Shown here one piece after another: positions 42,859 to 52,522 of a stretch of DNA of 64,000 nt. The notes under the pieces are model-generated. The model was not told the DNA's origin, did no database searches, and saw nothing but the letters and a program-made list of their open reading frames with translations. The position numbers were made by a program, and so were the translations under genes. Position 1 is the first letter of the stretch. Each line of letters opens with the position of its first letter. The stretch comes from Stenotrophomonas maltophilia. Lineage in GTDB: Bacteria; Pseudomonadota; Gammaproteobacteria; Xanthomonadales; Xanthomonadaceae. Location of the stretch: positions 1 through 64,000 of the forward strand of contig NZ_SRHZ01000029.1 in NCBI RefSeq assembly GCF_004684085.1, given 5' to 3'.

Positions 42859-43530
42859 ATGCGCATCCTCCTGGTCGAAGACGATCCCGATCTGTCCCGT
42901 GCCCTGCAATCGGGCCTGGAGCGGCAGGGTGTGGTCGCCGATGTGGTCGGCAGTCTGGCCGAAGCTGCCATCGCGCTGCGCGAGCCGGTGCACCAGCTGA
43001 TGCTGCTCGACCGACAGCTGCCCGATGGCGATGGCGCAGGCTTCGTCGCCACGGCGCGTTCGCTGCGGCCCAATCTGGCGGTGATCATGCTCACCGCCAA
43101 GGGCACGTTGTCGGACAAGGTTGAAGGCCTGGACGTCGGCGCCGATGACTACCTGGTCAAGCCGGTGGCGATCGAGGAGCTGATGGCGCGCATCCGCGCG
43201 GTTTCGCGGCGGCCGTCGGCGATGGTGACGCCGAGCCTGCATCTGGGCCGCTTGCAGTTCGACTTCGAGTCGCTGCAGGCGCAGGTGGAGGGGCAGCCAC
43301 TGGCGTTGCCACGGCGGCAGGTGCTGGTGCTGCAGGCATTGGCGATGCGGCAGGGACGAACCGTCACCCGCAGCGCGCTGGAAGCGGCGGTGTACGGATT
43401 CGATGATGAGATCCAGTCCAACGCGCTCGACGCGCATATCTCCAAGCTGCGCAAGGCGCTGCAGCAGGCCGGGGCGGGCGTGGAGATCCATGTGATCCGC
43501 GGTGTCGGCTACCTGCTGGCGGAGGCCTGA
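42859..43530 (+). CDS. OmpR/PhoB-family response regulator
   Basis: 223 residues. Receiver domain with acidic pocket (VEDDPDLSRALQSGL), phosphoacceptor D51 in LMLLDRQLPDGDG, Thr in MLTAKG and Lys in DDYLVKP. The C-terminal winged helix shows LALPRRQVLVLQALA and LDAHISKLRKALQQAG. It is followed directly by its kinase and is divergent from mipA (145-bp gap). Target genes are unknown; mipA is the obvious candidate. Confidence 0.95.
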   Translation: MRILLVEDDPDLSRALQSGLERQGVVADVVGSLAEAAIALREPVHQLMLLDRQLPDGDGAGFVATARSLRPNLAVIMLTAKGTLSDKVEGLDVGADDYLVKPVAIEELMARIRAVSRRPSAMVTPSLHLGRLQFDFESLQAQVEGQPLALPRRQVLVLQALAMRQGRTVTRSALEAAVYGFDDEIQSNALDAHISKLRKALQQAGAGVEIHVIRGVGYLLAEA

Positions 43531-43531
43531 G

Positions 43532-44875
43532 ATGGCCCGTCCGATCCGTTCCATCACCCTCGGCCTGGCGTGGCGGCTGTTCCTGGCGCAGGCCTTCACC
43601 GTGTTGTTCGCGGTGGTCGCGTTGATCCTGACCTGGGGCGACAAGGACTCCTGGGGCATGGACATGTTCACGGCCGAGGCAGTGGCCAAGGCGGTGCACA
43701 GCGAAGGTGGCAGGTTGGTGCTGGACCAGGCGCGCTGGGACAGGCTCAACGCCGGAGCCGGCGGCAACCTCTGGTTCGCGGCGGTCGACGACAGGGGCAC
43801 GTGGTTGGAGCGCGGTTCGGTTCCGGCGGTCCACGCGCCATTGCTGGCGCGTTTGCCCTCGGTGGGCGCCACCGAACTTGGCTCGCTGGTGCCGCCGTAC
43901 CTGGACGTGGCGCGGGTGATGATCCGCAACGAGGATGGCCGACGCATCACGGTGATGGCCGGCGGCGCGCCGAAGGGCGGGCTGCTGGATGGCGCGCTGA
44001 TGGTGCTGCGCTTGATTGGCCTGTGGTTCTTCCTGCCGCTGATCGTAGTCACGCTGCTGGTGATGCCAACGGTGATCCATCGTGCAATGCGCGGCGTGCG
44101 CCGTTCCGCACAGCAGGCCAAGGAGCTGGACATCGGCCAGCCGGGTGCGCGGTTGGATGCGCAACTGGTGTCGACCGAAGTCGCGCCGCTGGTGGAAGCC
44201 TTCAACGATGCGATCGACAAAGTGCAGCAGGGGTACGCGGCGCGTGACAAGTTCCTCGCCGATGCTGCGCACGAGCTGCGCGTGCCGATCGCGGTGGTAC
44301 AGGCGCGCCTGTCGCAGTTGCCGCAGGGCGAGTTGAAGTCGCAGCTGCTGACCGACGTTGCACGCCTGGGCAACGTGGCCGAACACCTGCTTGACCTGCA
44401 GCGGCTCGACCGCAATGTCGGCGCACTGCAGCGGCTGGACCTGGGGCTGCTGGTACGCGAAGCGGCCGCGGATCTCGCACCGCTGGTGGTCGGTGCCGGC
44501 TATGGCTTCGAAGTGGATGCACCGGACGCGCCGGTGTGGATCCATGGCGACAGCCTGGCGCTGGGGCGGGTGATCGCCAACCTGGTGCACAACGCCATTG
44601 TCCATGGCGGCGGACGCGGCACCATCTGCGTGCGACTGGATGCGCGCGGCCTGCTGGAAGTGAGTGACCAGGGCGCCGGCATTCCAGTCGGTGACCGTGA
44701 GGCGATCTTCGAGCCGTTCCATCGCCTGCGTGCGGCCGGCAGCGGTAGCGGCCTGGGCCTGCATCTGGTCAAGGAGATCGTGCAGCACCATGGGGGATCG
44801 GTCAGCGTTGGCGAGGCGACCGGTGGCGGCGCCAGTTTCCGTGTCAACTTCCATCGCGGTGGTGTCCGCCGCTGA
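43532..44875 (+). CDS. Sensor histidine kinase
   Basis: 447 residues. A first membrane helix (about 15-35), a sensor loop, a second helix (about 155-180), HAMP-like region, H-box FLADAAHELRVPIAVVQ (H247), N-box LVHNAIVHGGGRG, then DQGAGIP (G1) and GSGLGLHLVKEI (G2). The H-box has ELRVP where ELRTP is usual. A GGAGG site lies just before the ATG, which follows the regulator stop. Confidence 0.94.
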   Translation: MARPIRSITLGLAWRLFLAQAFTVLFAVVALILTWGDKDSWGMDMFTAEAVAKAVHSEGGRLVLDQARWDRLNAGAGGNLWFAAVDDRGTWLERGSVPAVHAPLLARLPSVGATELGSLVPPYLDVARVMIRNEDGRRITVMAGGAPKGGLLDGALMVLRLIGLWFFLPLIVVTLLVMPTVIHRAMRGVRRSAQQAKELDIGQPGARLDAQLVSTEVAPLVEAFNDAIDKVQQGYAARDKFLADAAHELRVPIAVVQARLSQLPQGELKSQLLTDVARLGNVAEHLLDLQRLDRNVGALQRLDLGLLVREAAADLAPLVVGAGYGFEVDAPDAPVWIHGDSLALGRVIANLVHNAIVHGGGRGTICVRLDARGLLEVSDQGAGIPVGDREAIFEPFHRLRAAGSGSGLGLHLVKEIVQHHGGSVSVGEATGGGASFRVNFHRGGVRR

Positions 44876-44933
44876 CGCCAATGCGGGGTAAAGCCCGATA
44901 GGCAACCTGCTGCCCCGGCGGCACGCTGGGGGA

Positions 44934-47333
44934 ATGGTCGCCGAACGATCCGCTCCGCCGCTGTCTGGCAGTGGTTGTGCCGCCGGGCTGGTGCTGGGTG
45001 CGCTGGCCTGCGTGCAGCTGCCGGTGCTGCCGCCGCTGTGGCTGTGCGTGCCGCTGGCCATTGTCAGTGCCGCAGGTTGGATCCTGCCTTGGCGCCGACG
45101 CGCTTGGGCGGCCGTGCTGTTCGGCCTGTCGTGGGCGTCATTGCACGGGTACTGGGTACTGGAGAACCAGCTGCCCCCCGGCGGGCCCGCGCAGGACGTG
45201 CAGGTCAGTGGCCGAGTGATCGATCTTCCGCAGCGTGGCGCGGGTTACACCCGGTTCGTCTTCCTGGTCGACGAGGCCGATGCACTGCCTTCGTTGCGTG
45301 GCAGGCGCCTGCAGATCACCTGGAATGATCCCTGGCGTGGGCCACCTGCGAGCGGCACCGACGGTGGGCACCACGCGGTTCGAGCTGGCGCCCACTGGGA
45401 ATTGTCGTTGCGCGTGCGGGCACCGCGTTCGCGGATCAATCCCGGCGGCTTTGACGGCGAGCGCCATGCGTTGCTGCGGGGCATTTCCGGCACCGGTACG
45501 GTGCGTGATCCGGCGAGTGCACGTGAGCGGCAACCCGCGCATGGCCTGCCGGCCTGGCGTGAGCGCAGCAGTGCTGCCATCGTCGCCCAGGTCGCCCATC
45601 CTGCCGCTCGCTTCGTGCAGGCGCTTGCGTTGGGCGATACCCGCGGCTTGACCGATGCCGACTGGGAACACCTGCGTGCACTGGGCCTGACCCATCTGGT
45701 CGCCATTTCCGGATTTCATGTTGGCGTGGTCGCCGGCTTCGGCGTGATGCTGTGCCGGGCGCTGTGGTGGTTGTGCCCGGCGTTGGGCCGGTACTGGCCA
45801 CGGCCGCAGTCGGCGGCCTGGGGGGCGGCACTGGCGGCTGCGACCTATGCGGTGGTCGCCGGTGGCGCGCTGCCCACGGTGCGTGCCGCGCTGATGATCG
45901 GATTGGTCGCACTGGCCCGCGCCGGACGTCGCCCGGTCGGTGCCGGGCAGGGATTGGCGCTGGCTGCGGTGGTGATGCTGCTGCCGGCGCCGTTGGCGGT
46001 GCTGTCGGCGGGCTTCTGGCTCAGCTTTGGCGGCGTGCTGTGGCTGATGTGGTGCCTGCCGCGGACCGGGCCGGAAGGGATCGGCGGTGGCCTGCGCGGT
46101 TTCCTGTCCGCACAGGGTGTGGCCAGCCTCGGCCTGCTGCCATTGTGCGTGGCGCTGTTCGGCGGTACCGCACGCCTGGGGCCGCTGGTCAACCTGCCGA
46201 TCATCCCCTGGTGGACGCTGCTGGTGGTGCCCCTGTCGCTGTTGGGGACCGGGCTGCATGCGCTTCACGACGGGGCTGGGCGCTGGGCGTGGCGTGCCGC
46301 CGCCTGGTTGTTCGAGCTGAGTTGGCAGGCGCTGCAGCCATTGGCGTTGCACCCGCAGGCGATGTGGTGGCTGGCCGAGGCGCCGCCCTGGGCGGTGCCG
46401 GCGGCGCTGCTGGGGGTGTTCTGGTGGCTGTTGCCGCGCGGTGCCGGCGGTGGCATGGCCGGCCTGCTGTTGTGCCTGCCACTGCTGTGGCCCGCCCGGC
46501 ATGCACCCGCCGAGGGGGAACTGGAGCTGCTGGTGCACGATGTGGGCCAGGGCACGGCGGTGCTGGTGCGCACGGCACGGCATGCGCTCTGGTACGACGT
46601 CGGTCCGCCGACCGGCGGCGACGGCAATGAGCGGATCCTGGTTCCGGCCCTGCGCGCGCTCGGCCAGGCGCCGCCCCAGCGGGCGATGCTCAGCCACGAC
46701 CATCTGGATCACATCGGCAGCCTGCCCAGCCTGCGCCGGCAGCTGCCCGGGCTGCGGCTGCTGGCGCCGCCCGGCAGTGCCATCGCCGGGGCCGGGCCCT
46801 GCCAGCAAGGGCTGCACTGGCAGTGGGACGGAGTCGATTTCCAGGTGCTGCATCCGGCGCCCGGCAGTCGGCACGCCGAGAACGAGGACAGCTGCGTAGT
46901 GCGTATCGCAAGCCGGCACGGCGTGGTGCTGCTGCCCGGCGACATCGGCCGGCCGGCCGAACAGGCGCTGCTTCAGGCGTCGCCGGCAGCGCTGAAGGCG
47001 GATGTGGTGCTGGTGCCGCACCATGGCAGTGGCGGCAGTTCCAGTGCGCCATGGGTGGCGGCGGTGGCGCCACGGTTGGCCGTGGTTTCGGCGGGGCACC
47101 AGAACCGCTTCGGCCACCCCCGCCCGGACGTGGTCCAGCGTTGGCAGGCGCAAGGGGCCGAAGTGCTGGCCACGGCCGATTCCGGCGCCATCCGCGTATG
47201 GCTTGGCGCACAAGGGCTGCAGCTGCGTGAACAACGTATCCACGCATCCCGGTGGTGGGATGGCGCTGGGCGGGCGCGGTCGGCTGCTATCCTATCGCCG
47301 ATTGAACAAGCGGCCGCTGGGCCGGAGGGTTGA
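44934..47333 (+). CDS. comEC: ComEC/Rec2 DNA uptake channel
   Basis: 799 residues. N-terminal membrane helices and a DUF4131 domain (about 60-215), a central Competence domain (THLVAISGFHVGVVAGFGVML, TYAVVAGGALPTVRAALM) and a C-terminal metallo-beta-lactamase fold with LSHDHLDHIGS and PHHGSGGSS. It transports single-stranded DNA across the inner membrane. The minor pilin genes in this window could supply the pilus part of the uptake path. The exbB start follows 3 bp later. Confidence 0.95.
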   Translation: MVAERSAPPLSGSGCAAGLVLGALACVQLPVLPPLWLCVPLAIVSAAGWILPWRRRAWAAVLFGLSWASLHGYWVLENQLPPGGPAQDVQVSGRVIDLPQRGAGYTRFVFLVDEADALPSLRGRRLQITWNDPWRGPPASGTDGGHHAVRAGAHWELSLRVRAPRSRINPGGFDGERHALLRGISGTGTVRDPASARERQPAHGLPAWRERSSAAIVAQVAHPAARFVQALALGDTRGLTDADWEHLRALGLTHLVAISGFHVGVVAGFGVMLCRALWWLCPALGRYWPRPQSAAWGAALAAATYAVVAGGALPTVRAALMIGLVALARAGRRPVGAGQGLALAAVVMLLPAPLAVLSAGFWLSFGGVLWLMWCLPRTGPEGIGGGLRGFLSAQGVASLGLLPLCVALFGGTARLGPLVNLPIIPWWTLLVVPLSLLGTGLHALHDGAGRWAWRAAAWLFELSWQALQPLALHPQAMWWLAEAPPWAVPAALLGVFWWLLPRGAGGGMAGLLLCLPLLWPARHAPAEGELELLVHDVGQGTAVLVRTARHALWYDVGPPTGGDGNERILVPALRALGQAPPQRAMLSHDHLDHIGSLPSLRRQLPGLRLLAPPGSAIAGAGPCQQGLHWQWDGVDFQVLHPAPGSRHAENEDSCVVRIASRHGVVLLPGDIGRPAEQALLQASPAALKADVVLVPHHGSGGSSSAPWVAAVAPRLAVVSAGHQNRFGHPRPDVVQRWQAQGAEVLATADSGAIRVWLGAQGLQLREQRIHASRWWDGAGRARSAAILSPIEQAAAGPEG

Positions 47334-47336
47334 AAC

Positions 47337-47999
47337 GTGTGGGAACTGGTCAAGGCCGGTGGCTGGCCGATGGTGCCGCTGCTGCTGTTGGGCGTACTGG
47401 CTTTGGCGATCATCCTGGAGCGTTTCTGGTCCCTGCGGCGTACTGAAGTGCTGCCGCCCGGCCTCGGCCAGGAAGTGCGCAACTGGGCCGCACGCGGCAA
47501 GCTCGACCCGGCCCACCTGCAGACCCTGCGTGGCAACTCGCCGCTGGGCGCGCTGCTGGCCGCTGCGCTGGAAGCGCGCAACCGGCCGCGTGACCAGATC
47601 CGTGAACGCATCGAAGACACCGGCCGCCACCTGGTGCACCGCATGGAGCGCTTCCTCAACGCGCTGGGCACCATCGCCTCGGCCGGCCCGCTGCTGGGCC
47701 TGCTGGGCACGGTGATCGGCATGATCCAGATGTTCCTGGGCATCCTCGACCATGGCGTGGGTGATGTGAACCAACTGGCCGGCGGCATCGGCAAGGCCCT
47801 GGTGTGCACCGCCACCGGCATGATCGTGGCAATCCCGGCACTGATGTTCCACCGCTACTTCAAGGGCCGCATCCACGGCTATGTGGTGGAGATGGAGCAG
47901 GAAGCCAGCGCGCTGCTGGATACGCTCGACGGCCGCCCGGGCGTATTGAACCCGGCCCCGGTCGCACGTCCGGCCAGTGCTGCCACGGCGAAGGCCTGA
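47337..47999 (+). CDS. exbB: MotA/TolQ/ExbB proton channel
   Basis: 220 residues. Three membrane helices (about 10-28, 107-128 and 150-172) with the TolQ/ExbB core LGLLGTVIGMIQMF and GKALVCTATGMIVAIPALM. Starts at GTG 47337 with GGAGGG upstream. It pairs with the ExbD gene that follows to energise TonB or a Tol-like system; in Xanthomonads this pair lies before msbA, and its exact partner is unclear. Confidence 0.93.
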   Translation: MWELVKAGGWPMVPLLLLGVLALAIILERFWSLRRTEVLPPGLGQEVRNWAARGKLDPAHLQTLRGNSPLGALLAAALEARNRPRDQIRERIEDTGRHLVHRMERFLNALGTIASAGPLLGLLGTVIGMIQMFLGILDHGVGDVNQLAGGIGKALVCTATGMIVAIPALMFHRYFKGRIHGYVVEMEQEASALLDTLDGRPGVLNPAPVARPASAATAKA

Positions 48000-48002
48000 T
48001 CG

Positions 48003-48425
48003 ATGCGTATCGGCAACGACCGATCCCAGGATGAGCCGCATATCGATCTGGTGCCGCTGATCGACGTCATTCTGGTGCTGATCATCTTCTTCGTGGTCAC
48101 CACCACCTTCGACGCGCGCTCGACGCTGCAGGTGCAGCTGCCGACCGCCAGCGAGCAGCCCAACAACGCGCCGCCGCGCTCGCTCAGCGTGCTGATCAAT
48201 GCCGAAGGCCGCTATTTCATCAATGACCAGGAAGTGCTGCGCAGCGACGTCGAGTCGGTCAAGCAGACCATCGCCGCCGTGGCCGGCAGCGACCGTACGC
48301 AGCCGGTGCTGTTACGCGCCGACGCACGCACTCCCTACCAGGCCGTGGTGACCGCGCAGGATGCGCTGGGTCAGCTCGGTTTCCGCCGTATTGCCATTGC
48401 AACAGCACCCGAGGTGCGTCCATGA
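48003..48425 (+). CDS. exbD: ExbD/TolR biopolymer transport protein
   Basis: 140 residues. A single N-terminal membrane helix with the conserved Asp in DLVPLIDVILVLIIFFVV and a periplasmic domain (EQPNNAPPRSLSVLINAEG). Partner of the preceding ExbB. The stop overlaps the msbA start by 4 bp. Confidence 0.93.
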   Translation: MRIGNDRSQDEPHIDLVPLIDVILVLIIFFVVTTTFDARSTLQVQLPTASEQPNNAPPRSLSVLINAEGRYFINDQEVLRSDVESVKQTIAAVAGSDRTQPVLLRADARTPYQAVVTAQDALGQLGFRRIAIATAPEVRP

Positions 48426-50170
48426 GTTCCAAACACGCGCCGGTGTGGCCGATCTACAAACGTCTGCTGGGGTATACCCGCGCCTACTGGGGCCTGATGG
48501 TCGCCGCCGTCATCGCCATGGTGGTGGAGTCGGTGGCCGGTTACCACTTCACCAAGCTGATGGAGCCGCTGGTCAACCGTGGTTTCGTCAATCCCGAACC
48601 GAAAATGGCGGTAATCCTGCCGTTGACCATCCTCGGCCTGTTCCTGATGCGCAGCGCTGCCACCTGGGTCAGCGACTACGCGCTGGCAAAGACCGGCCGC
48701 AGCGTGGTGCGCGACCTGCGCGAGCAGGTGCTGGCCAAGTACCTGCACCTGCCGTCCTCGCATTTCGATACCGAATCGACGCCGGTGATGGTCAGCCGCC
48801 TGAATTTCGATACCGAGCAGGTCACCCAGGCCAGCGCTGATGCGCTCAAGACCGTGGTTGCCGACACCCTGACCATCATCGCCATGCTGGCGGTGATGCT
48901 GCAGATGAGCGTCAAGGTCACCGTGGCGATGCTGGTGGTAGTGCCGATGATCGGCGTGATCGTGTCCTACGTCGGCAAGCGCTACCGCCGAATCAGCCGC
49001 GGCATCCAGGACGGCATGGGCACGATGGCACAGACCGCCGAGCAGTCGCTGGCCGCACAGCAGGAAGTGAAGGTGCACGGCACCCAGCAGCATGAGATGT
49101 CGCGCTACTCGCGCCTGGCCAACCGCATGCTGGCACTGAACATGAAGGTGGAAATCACCCGCGCCGGCGCCTCCAGCGTGGTCCAGTTCCTGGCAGCGCT
49201 GGCGCTGGCGGTGATCGTCTGGGTATCGACCCGGGAAGCCTTGGCGGGTCGCCTGAACGCCGGCCAGTTCATGGGCCTGATGATCTCGATGACCGCGATC
49301 ATTCCGTCGCTGCGCCGCCTGACCAGCGTTCAGTCCTCGATTTCCCGTGGCGTGTCCGCCGCCGAGCGCCTGTTCGACATCCTTGACATGCCGGTCGAGC
49401 GTGACAATGGCCGCACCGCGGTGCAGCGCGTGCGCGGCGAACTGGCCTTCGACCACGTCATGCTGCGTTATCGCGAGGACAGTGGCATCGCTCTGGACGA
49501 CATCAGCTTTGTGGCCAAGCCAGGCACGGTCACCGCCATCGTCGGCCGCTCCGGCAGTGGCAAGACCAGCCTGATCCGGCTGGTGCCGCGCTTCTACGAG
49601 CCCAGCGGCGGGCGCATCACGCTGGACGGCGTGGCGCTGGACGACTATCCGCTGGCCGACCTGCGCCGCCAGGTGGCGATGGTCGGGCAGAAGGTCATGC
49701 TGTTTGACGACTCCATCGGCGCCAACATCGCCTATGGCATGGACGCCACCGAAGAGCAGATCCGTGCGGCGGCCGAAGCGGCCAACGCCTGGGAGTTCAT
49801 CGCGCGCATGCCGCAGCAGCTGCAGACGCCGGTAGGCGAGAACGGCGCCCTGCTGTCCGGTGGCCAGCGCCAGCGCCTGGCGATCGCCCGCGCGATCCTG
49901 CGCGACGCCCCCATCCTGATCCTCGATGAAGCCACCGCCGCGCTCGACAACGAATCCGAGCGCCTGGTGCAGGATGCACTGCAGCGCCTGATGCCCGAGC
50001 GCACCACGCTGGTGATCGCACACCGGCTGTCGACCATCGAACATGCCGACCAGGTGCTGGTGATGGACCACGGCCGCATCGTCGAGCGTGGCACCCACAA
50101 GGAACTGCTGACCATGGGCGGCCTCTACCAGCATCTGCACAGCATGCAGTTCCGCGAAAGGCAGGACTGA
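48422..50170 (+). CDS. msbA: Lipid A export ABC transporter MsbA
   Basis: 582 residues with both membrane and ATPase domains in one chain: six helices (about 20-320), then Walker [10 protein letters not shown], signature [11 protein letters not shown] and Walker [12 protein letters not shown]. MsbA flips lipid A-core across the inner membrane. It is coupled to exbD (4 bp) and lpxK (1 bp), the usual MsbA-LpxK pairing. Confidence 0.96.
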   Translation: MSSKHAPVWPIYKRLLGYTRAYWGLMVAAVIAMVVESVAGYHFTKLMEPLVNRGFVNPEPKMAVILPLTILGLFLMRSAATWVSDYALAKTGRSVVRDLREQVLAKYLHLPSSHFDTESTPVMVSRLNFDTEQVTQASADALKTVVADTLTIIAMLAVMLQMSVKVTVAMLVVVPMIGVIVSYVGKRYRRISRGIQDGMGTMAQTAEQSLAAQQEVKVHGTQQHEMSRYSRLANRMLALNMKVEITRAGASSVVQFLAALALAVIVWVSTREALAGRLNAGQFMGLMISMTAIIPSLRRLTSVQSSISRGVSAAERLFDILDMPVERDNGRTAVQRVRGELAFDHVMLRYREDSGIALDDISFVAKPGTVTAIVGRSGSGKTSLIRLVPRFYEPSGGRITLDGVALDDYPLADLRRQVAMVGQKVMLFDDSIGANIAYGMDATEEQIRAAAEAANAWEFIARMPQQLQTPVGENGALLSGGQRQRLAIARAILRDAPILILDEATAALDNESERLVQDALQRLMPERTTLVIAHRLSTIEHADQVLVMDHGRIVERGTHKELLTMGGLYQHLHSMQFRERQD

Positions 50171-51189
50171 TGGCCGGCAAGGGTACCCAGACCCCGCCGT
50201 ACTGGTACGACGGCAGCCCGGTTCCGTGGGCGATGCGCCTGCTGGCACCGCTGTATGCCGGCGTCACCGCGCTGCGCCGGCGCGCCTATCGGCGCGGCTG
50301 GCGCAAGCACTACACGCTGCCGGTGCCGGTCATCGTGGTCGGCAACATCACCGCAGGTGGCACCGGCAAGACGCCGCTGACCATCGCGCTGGTGGAGCGC
50401 CTGCGCGCCGCAGGCTGGAAACCGGGCGTGGCCAGCCGTGGCTACGGCCGCGAAGACGCCGACAAACCGCTGTGGGTGAAGGCTGATACACCGACCGCCA
50501 AGGGCGGTGACGAACCGGTGCTGATCGCCTGGAAAACCGGCGTGCCGGTGCGCGTGGACCGCGACCGTGTGGCTGCAGGCAAAGCACTGATCGAAGCCGG
50601 CTGCGACGTGATCGTCTGCGACGATGGCCTGCAACACTATCGGCTGGCGCGCGACATCGAAATCGAAGTGGTCGATGCCCAGCGTCGCTATGGCAATGGC
50701 CGGATGATTCCGGCCGGACCGCTGCGTGAGCCGGTCAGCCGTGCCAGCGAATGCGACTTCCGTGTGGTGAATCTCGGCCAGGCCGATGAGGAAAGTGCGG
50801 CCCAGGCCTGTGGCTTCGGCCAGTGGCCGATGGCCCTGCACATCGACAGTGCGCAGCCGCTGGCCGGTGGTCGTGCCCGTCCGCTGGCGTACTTCAAGGG
50901 CCAGCGCGTGCACGCGGTGGCCGGCATCGCCCATCCACAGCGTTTCTTCGACATGCTGCGCGCACGTGGCATCGGCGTGGTGCCCCATGCGTTTGCCGAC
51001 CACCATGCCTACCAGCCGCAGGACTTGTCCTTCGGCAGCCAGCTGCCGGTGCTGATGACCGAGAAGGACGCGGTGAAATGCCGTGCGTTCGGCAATGACT
51101 GGCACTACGCAGTCCCGCTGCGCGCCGAGCTGCCTGCGGCATTCTGGGTGGCGCTGACCGACCGCCTGGACAAGCTGCGACCGAACTGA
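50170..51189 (+). CDS. lpxK: Tetraacyldisaccharide 4'-kinase
   Basis: 339 residues. An N-terminal membrane-associating helix ([20 protein letters not shown]) and P-loop [17 protein letters not shown], then ASRGYGR and [13 protein letters not shown]. It phosphorylates lipid A precursor. It shares one base with msbA; the last residues DRLDKLRPN end before kdsB. Confidence 0.96.
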   Translation: MAGKGTQTPPYWYDGSPVPWAMRLLAPLYAGVTALRRRAYRRGWRKHYTLPVPVIVVGNITAGGTGKTPLTIALVERLRAAGWKPGVASRGYGREDADKPLWVKADTPTAKGGDEPVLIAWKTGVPVRVDRDRVAAGKALIEAGCDVIVCDDGLQHYRLARDIEIEVVDAQRRYGNGRMIPAGPLREPVSRASECDFRVVNLGQADEESAAQACGFGQWPMALHIDSAQPLAGGRARPLAYFKGQRVHAVAGIAHPQRFFDMLRARGIGVVPHAFADHHAYQPQDLSFGSQLPVLMTEKDAVKCRAFGNDWHYAVPLRAELPAAFWVALTDRLDKLRPN

Positions 51190-51263
51190 GTGGCGCGGCG
51201 GCGCTTGCATTCATGCGCCGCCGGCCGCATTCCCGTTGTAACGAGCCTGCCGAGTACCGCCCC

Positions 51264-52037
51264 ATGACCGAATTCGTCGTCGCCATTCCGGCCCGCTATG
51301 CCGCCTCGCGGCTGCCGGGCAAGCCGCTGCGCCCGCTCGGCGGTGAGCCGCTGGTGCTGCACGTGGCGCGCCGCGCGCTGCAGGCCGGCGCCGGTGAGGT
51401 CTGGGTCGCTACCGACGATCAACGCATTGCCGACGCACTGTCCGGCCTGGCCGAAGTGAAGGTGGCAATGACCGCCACCTCGCATGCCTCCGGTACCGAC
51501 CGCCTGGCCGAGTGCGCGCGCATCGCCGGCTGGGCCGACGACACCGTGGTGGTCAACCTGCAGGGCGACGAGCCGTTTGCACCCGCTGCGGGTATCCGCG
51601 CGGTGGCCCAGGCGCTGGTCGAGGGCAACGCGCCGATGTCGACCCTGGCGACCGCTGTGGAGGATGCGGAAACCCTGTTCGATCCGAACGTGGTGAAGCT
51701 GGTGCGCAACGTGCGCAACGAGGCGATGTACTTCAGCCGCGCACCGATTGCCTGGCATCGTGACGGCTTCGCGCGCAGCCGCGACACGCTGCCGGCCGGT
51801 CACAACTGGCTGCGCCACATCGGCATCTACGGCTATCGCGCCGGTTTCCTGCAGCAGTTCGCGGCGATGCCGCCGGGCCAGCTGGAGCAGGTCGAATCGC
51901 TGGAACAGCTGCGCGTACTGGAAGCGGGCTTCCCGATCAGCGTGGCGATCTCGCCCGAACCGTTCCCGCCGGGCATCGACACGCCCGAGGACCTGGAGCG
52001 CGCCGAAGCACTGCTGCAGACGCTGGCGGGACGATGA
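51264..52037 (+). CDS. kdsB: 3-deoxy-manno-octulosonate cytidylyltransferase
   Basis: 257 residues. Nucleotidyltransferase start [19 protein letters not shown], the RLAE block in [13 protein letters not shown], and [13 protein letters not shown]-like end ([13 protein letters not shown]). It activates Kdo as CMP-Kdo for LPS core. It overlaps the phosphatase gene by 4 bp. The ATG at 51264 gives the family start. Confidence 0.96.
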   Translation: MTEFVVAIPARYAASRLPGKPLRPLGGEPLVLHVARRALQAGAGEVWVATDDQRIADALSGLAEVKVAMTATSHASGTDRLAECARIAGWADDTVVVNLQGDEPFAPAAGIRAVAQALVEGNAPMSTLATAVEDAETLFDPNVVKLVRNVRNEAMYFSRAPIAWHRDGFARSRDTLPAGHNWLRHIGIYGYRAGFLQQFAAMPPGQLEQVESLEQLRVLEAGFPISVAISPEPFPPGIDTPEDLERAEALLQTLAGR

Positions 52038-52522
52038 AGCTGCTGGTCGTCTGCCTCGGCAACATCTGCCGTTCGCCGATGGCCGAAGGTGCGCTGCGCG
52101 CACGCCTGGAGGCGTCGCCGCTGGCCGGGCGGGTGCAGGTCGATTCGGCCGGCACCGGCGACTGGCATGTGGGCGAGCCGCCGGACCGGCGTGCGATTGC
52201 CTGTGCGGCTGGGCACGGCGTGGGCATCGGCGGCCTGCGTGCACGCCAGCTGCAGGCCATGGATTTCGACCGTTTCGACTGGATCCTGTGCGCCGACGAA
52301 GCCAATCTGCGCGATGCTGGTCGCTTGGCCACGTCTGCCCAGTGCGAACGCTTGGCACTGTACCTGCCGTGGTCGGGGGGAGAGGGCCGGGTGGCGATCC
52401 CGGATCCCTACACCGGCGGCAGTGATCATTTCGAACAGGTCTGGACATTGGTCGACGATGCTGCAGAACGTGCCGTGGCACGACTGTTGCATGACGCCGA
52501 CTCCGGCATAATCGGGCCATGA
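52034..52522 (+). CDS. Low molecular weight protein-tyrosine phosphatase
   Basis: 162 residues. The P-loop CLGNICRSP at the N terminus (C8, R14) and the DP loop [12 protein letters not shown] supply catalytic Cys, Arg and Asp. Such phosphatases often control capsule or exopolysaccharide tyrosine kinases such as Wzc; here it is inside the lipid A/Kdo run with no kinase next to it. It overlaps the following gene by 4 bp. Confidence 0.93.
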   Translation: MKLLVVCLGNICRSPMAEGALRARLEASPLAGRVQVDSAGTGDWHVGEPPDRRAIACAAGHGVGIGGLRARQLQAMDFDRFDWILCADEANLRDAGRLATSAQCERLALYLPWSGGEGRVAIPDPYTGGSDHFEQVWTLVDDAAERAVARLLHDADSGIIGP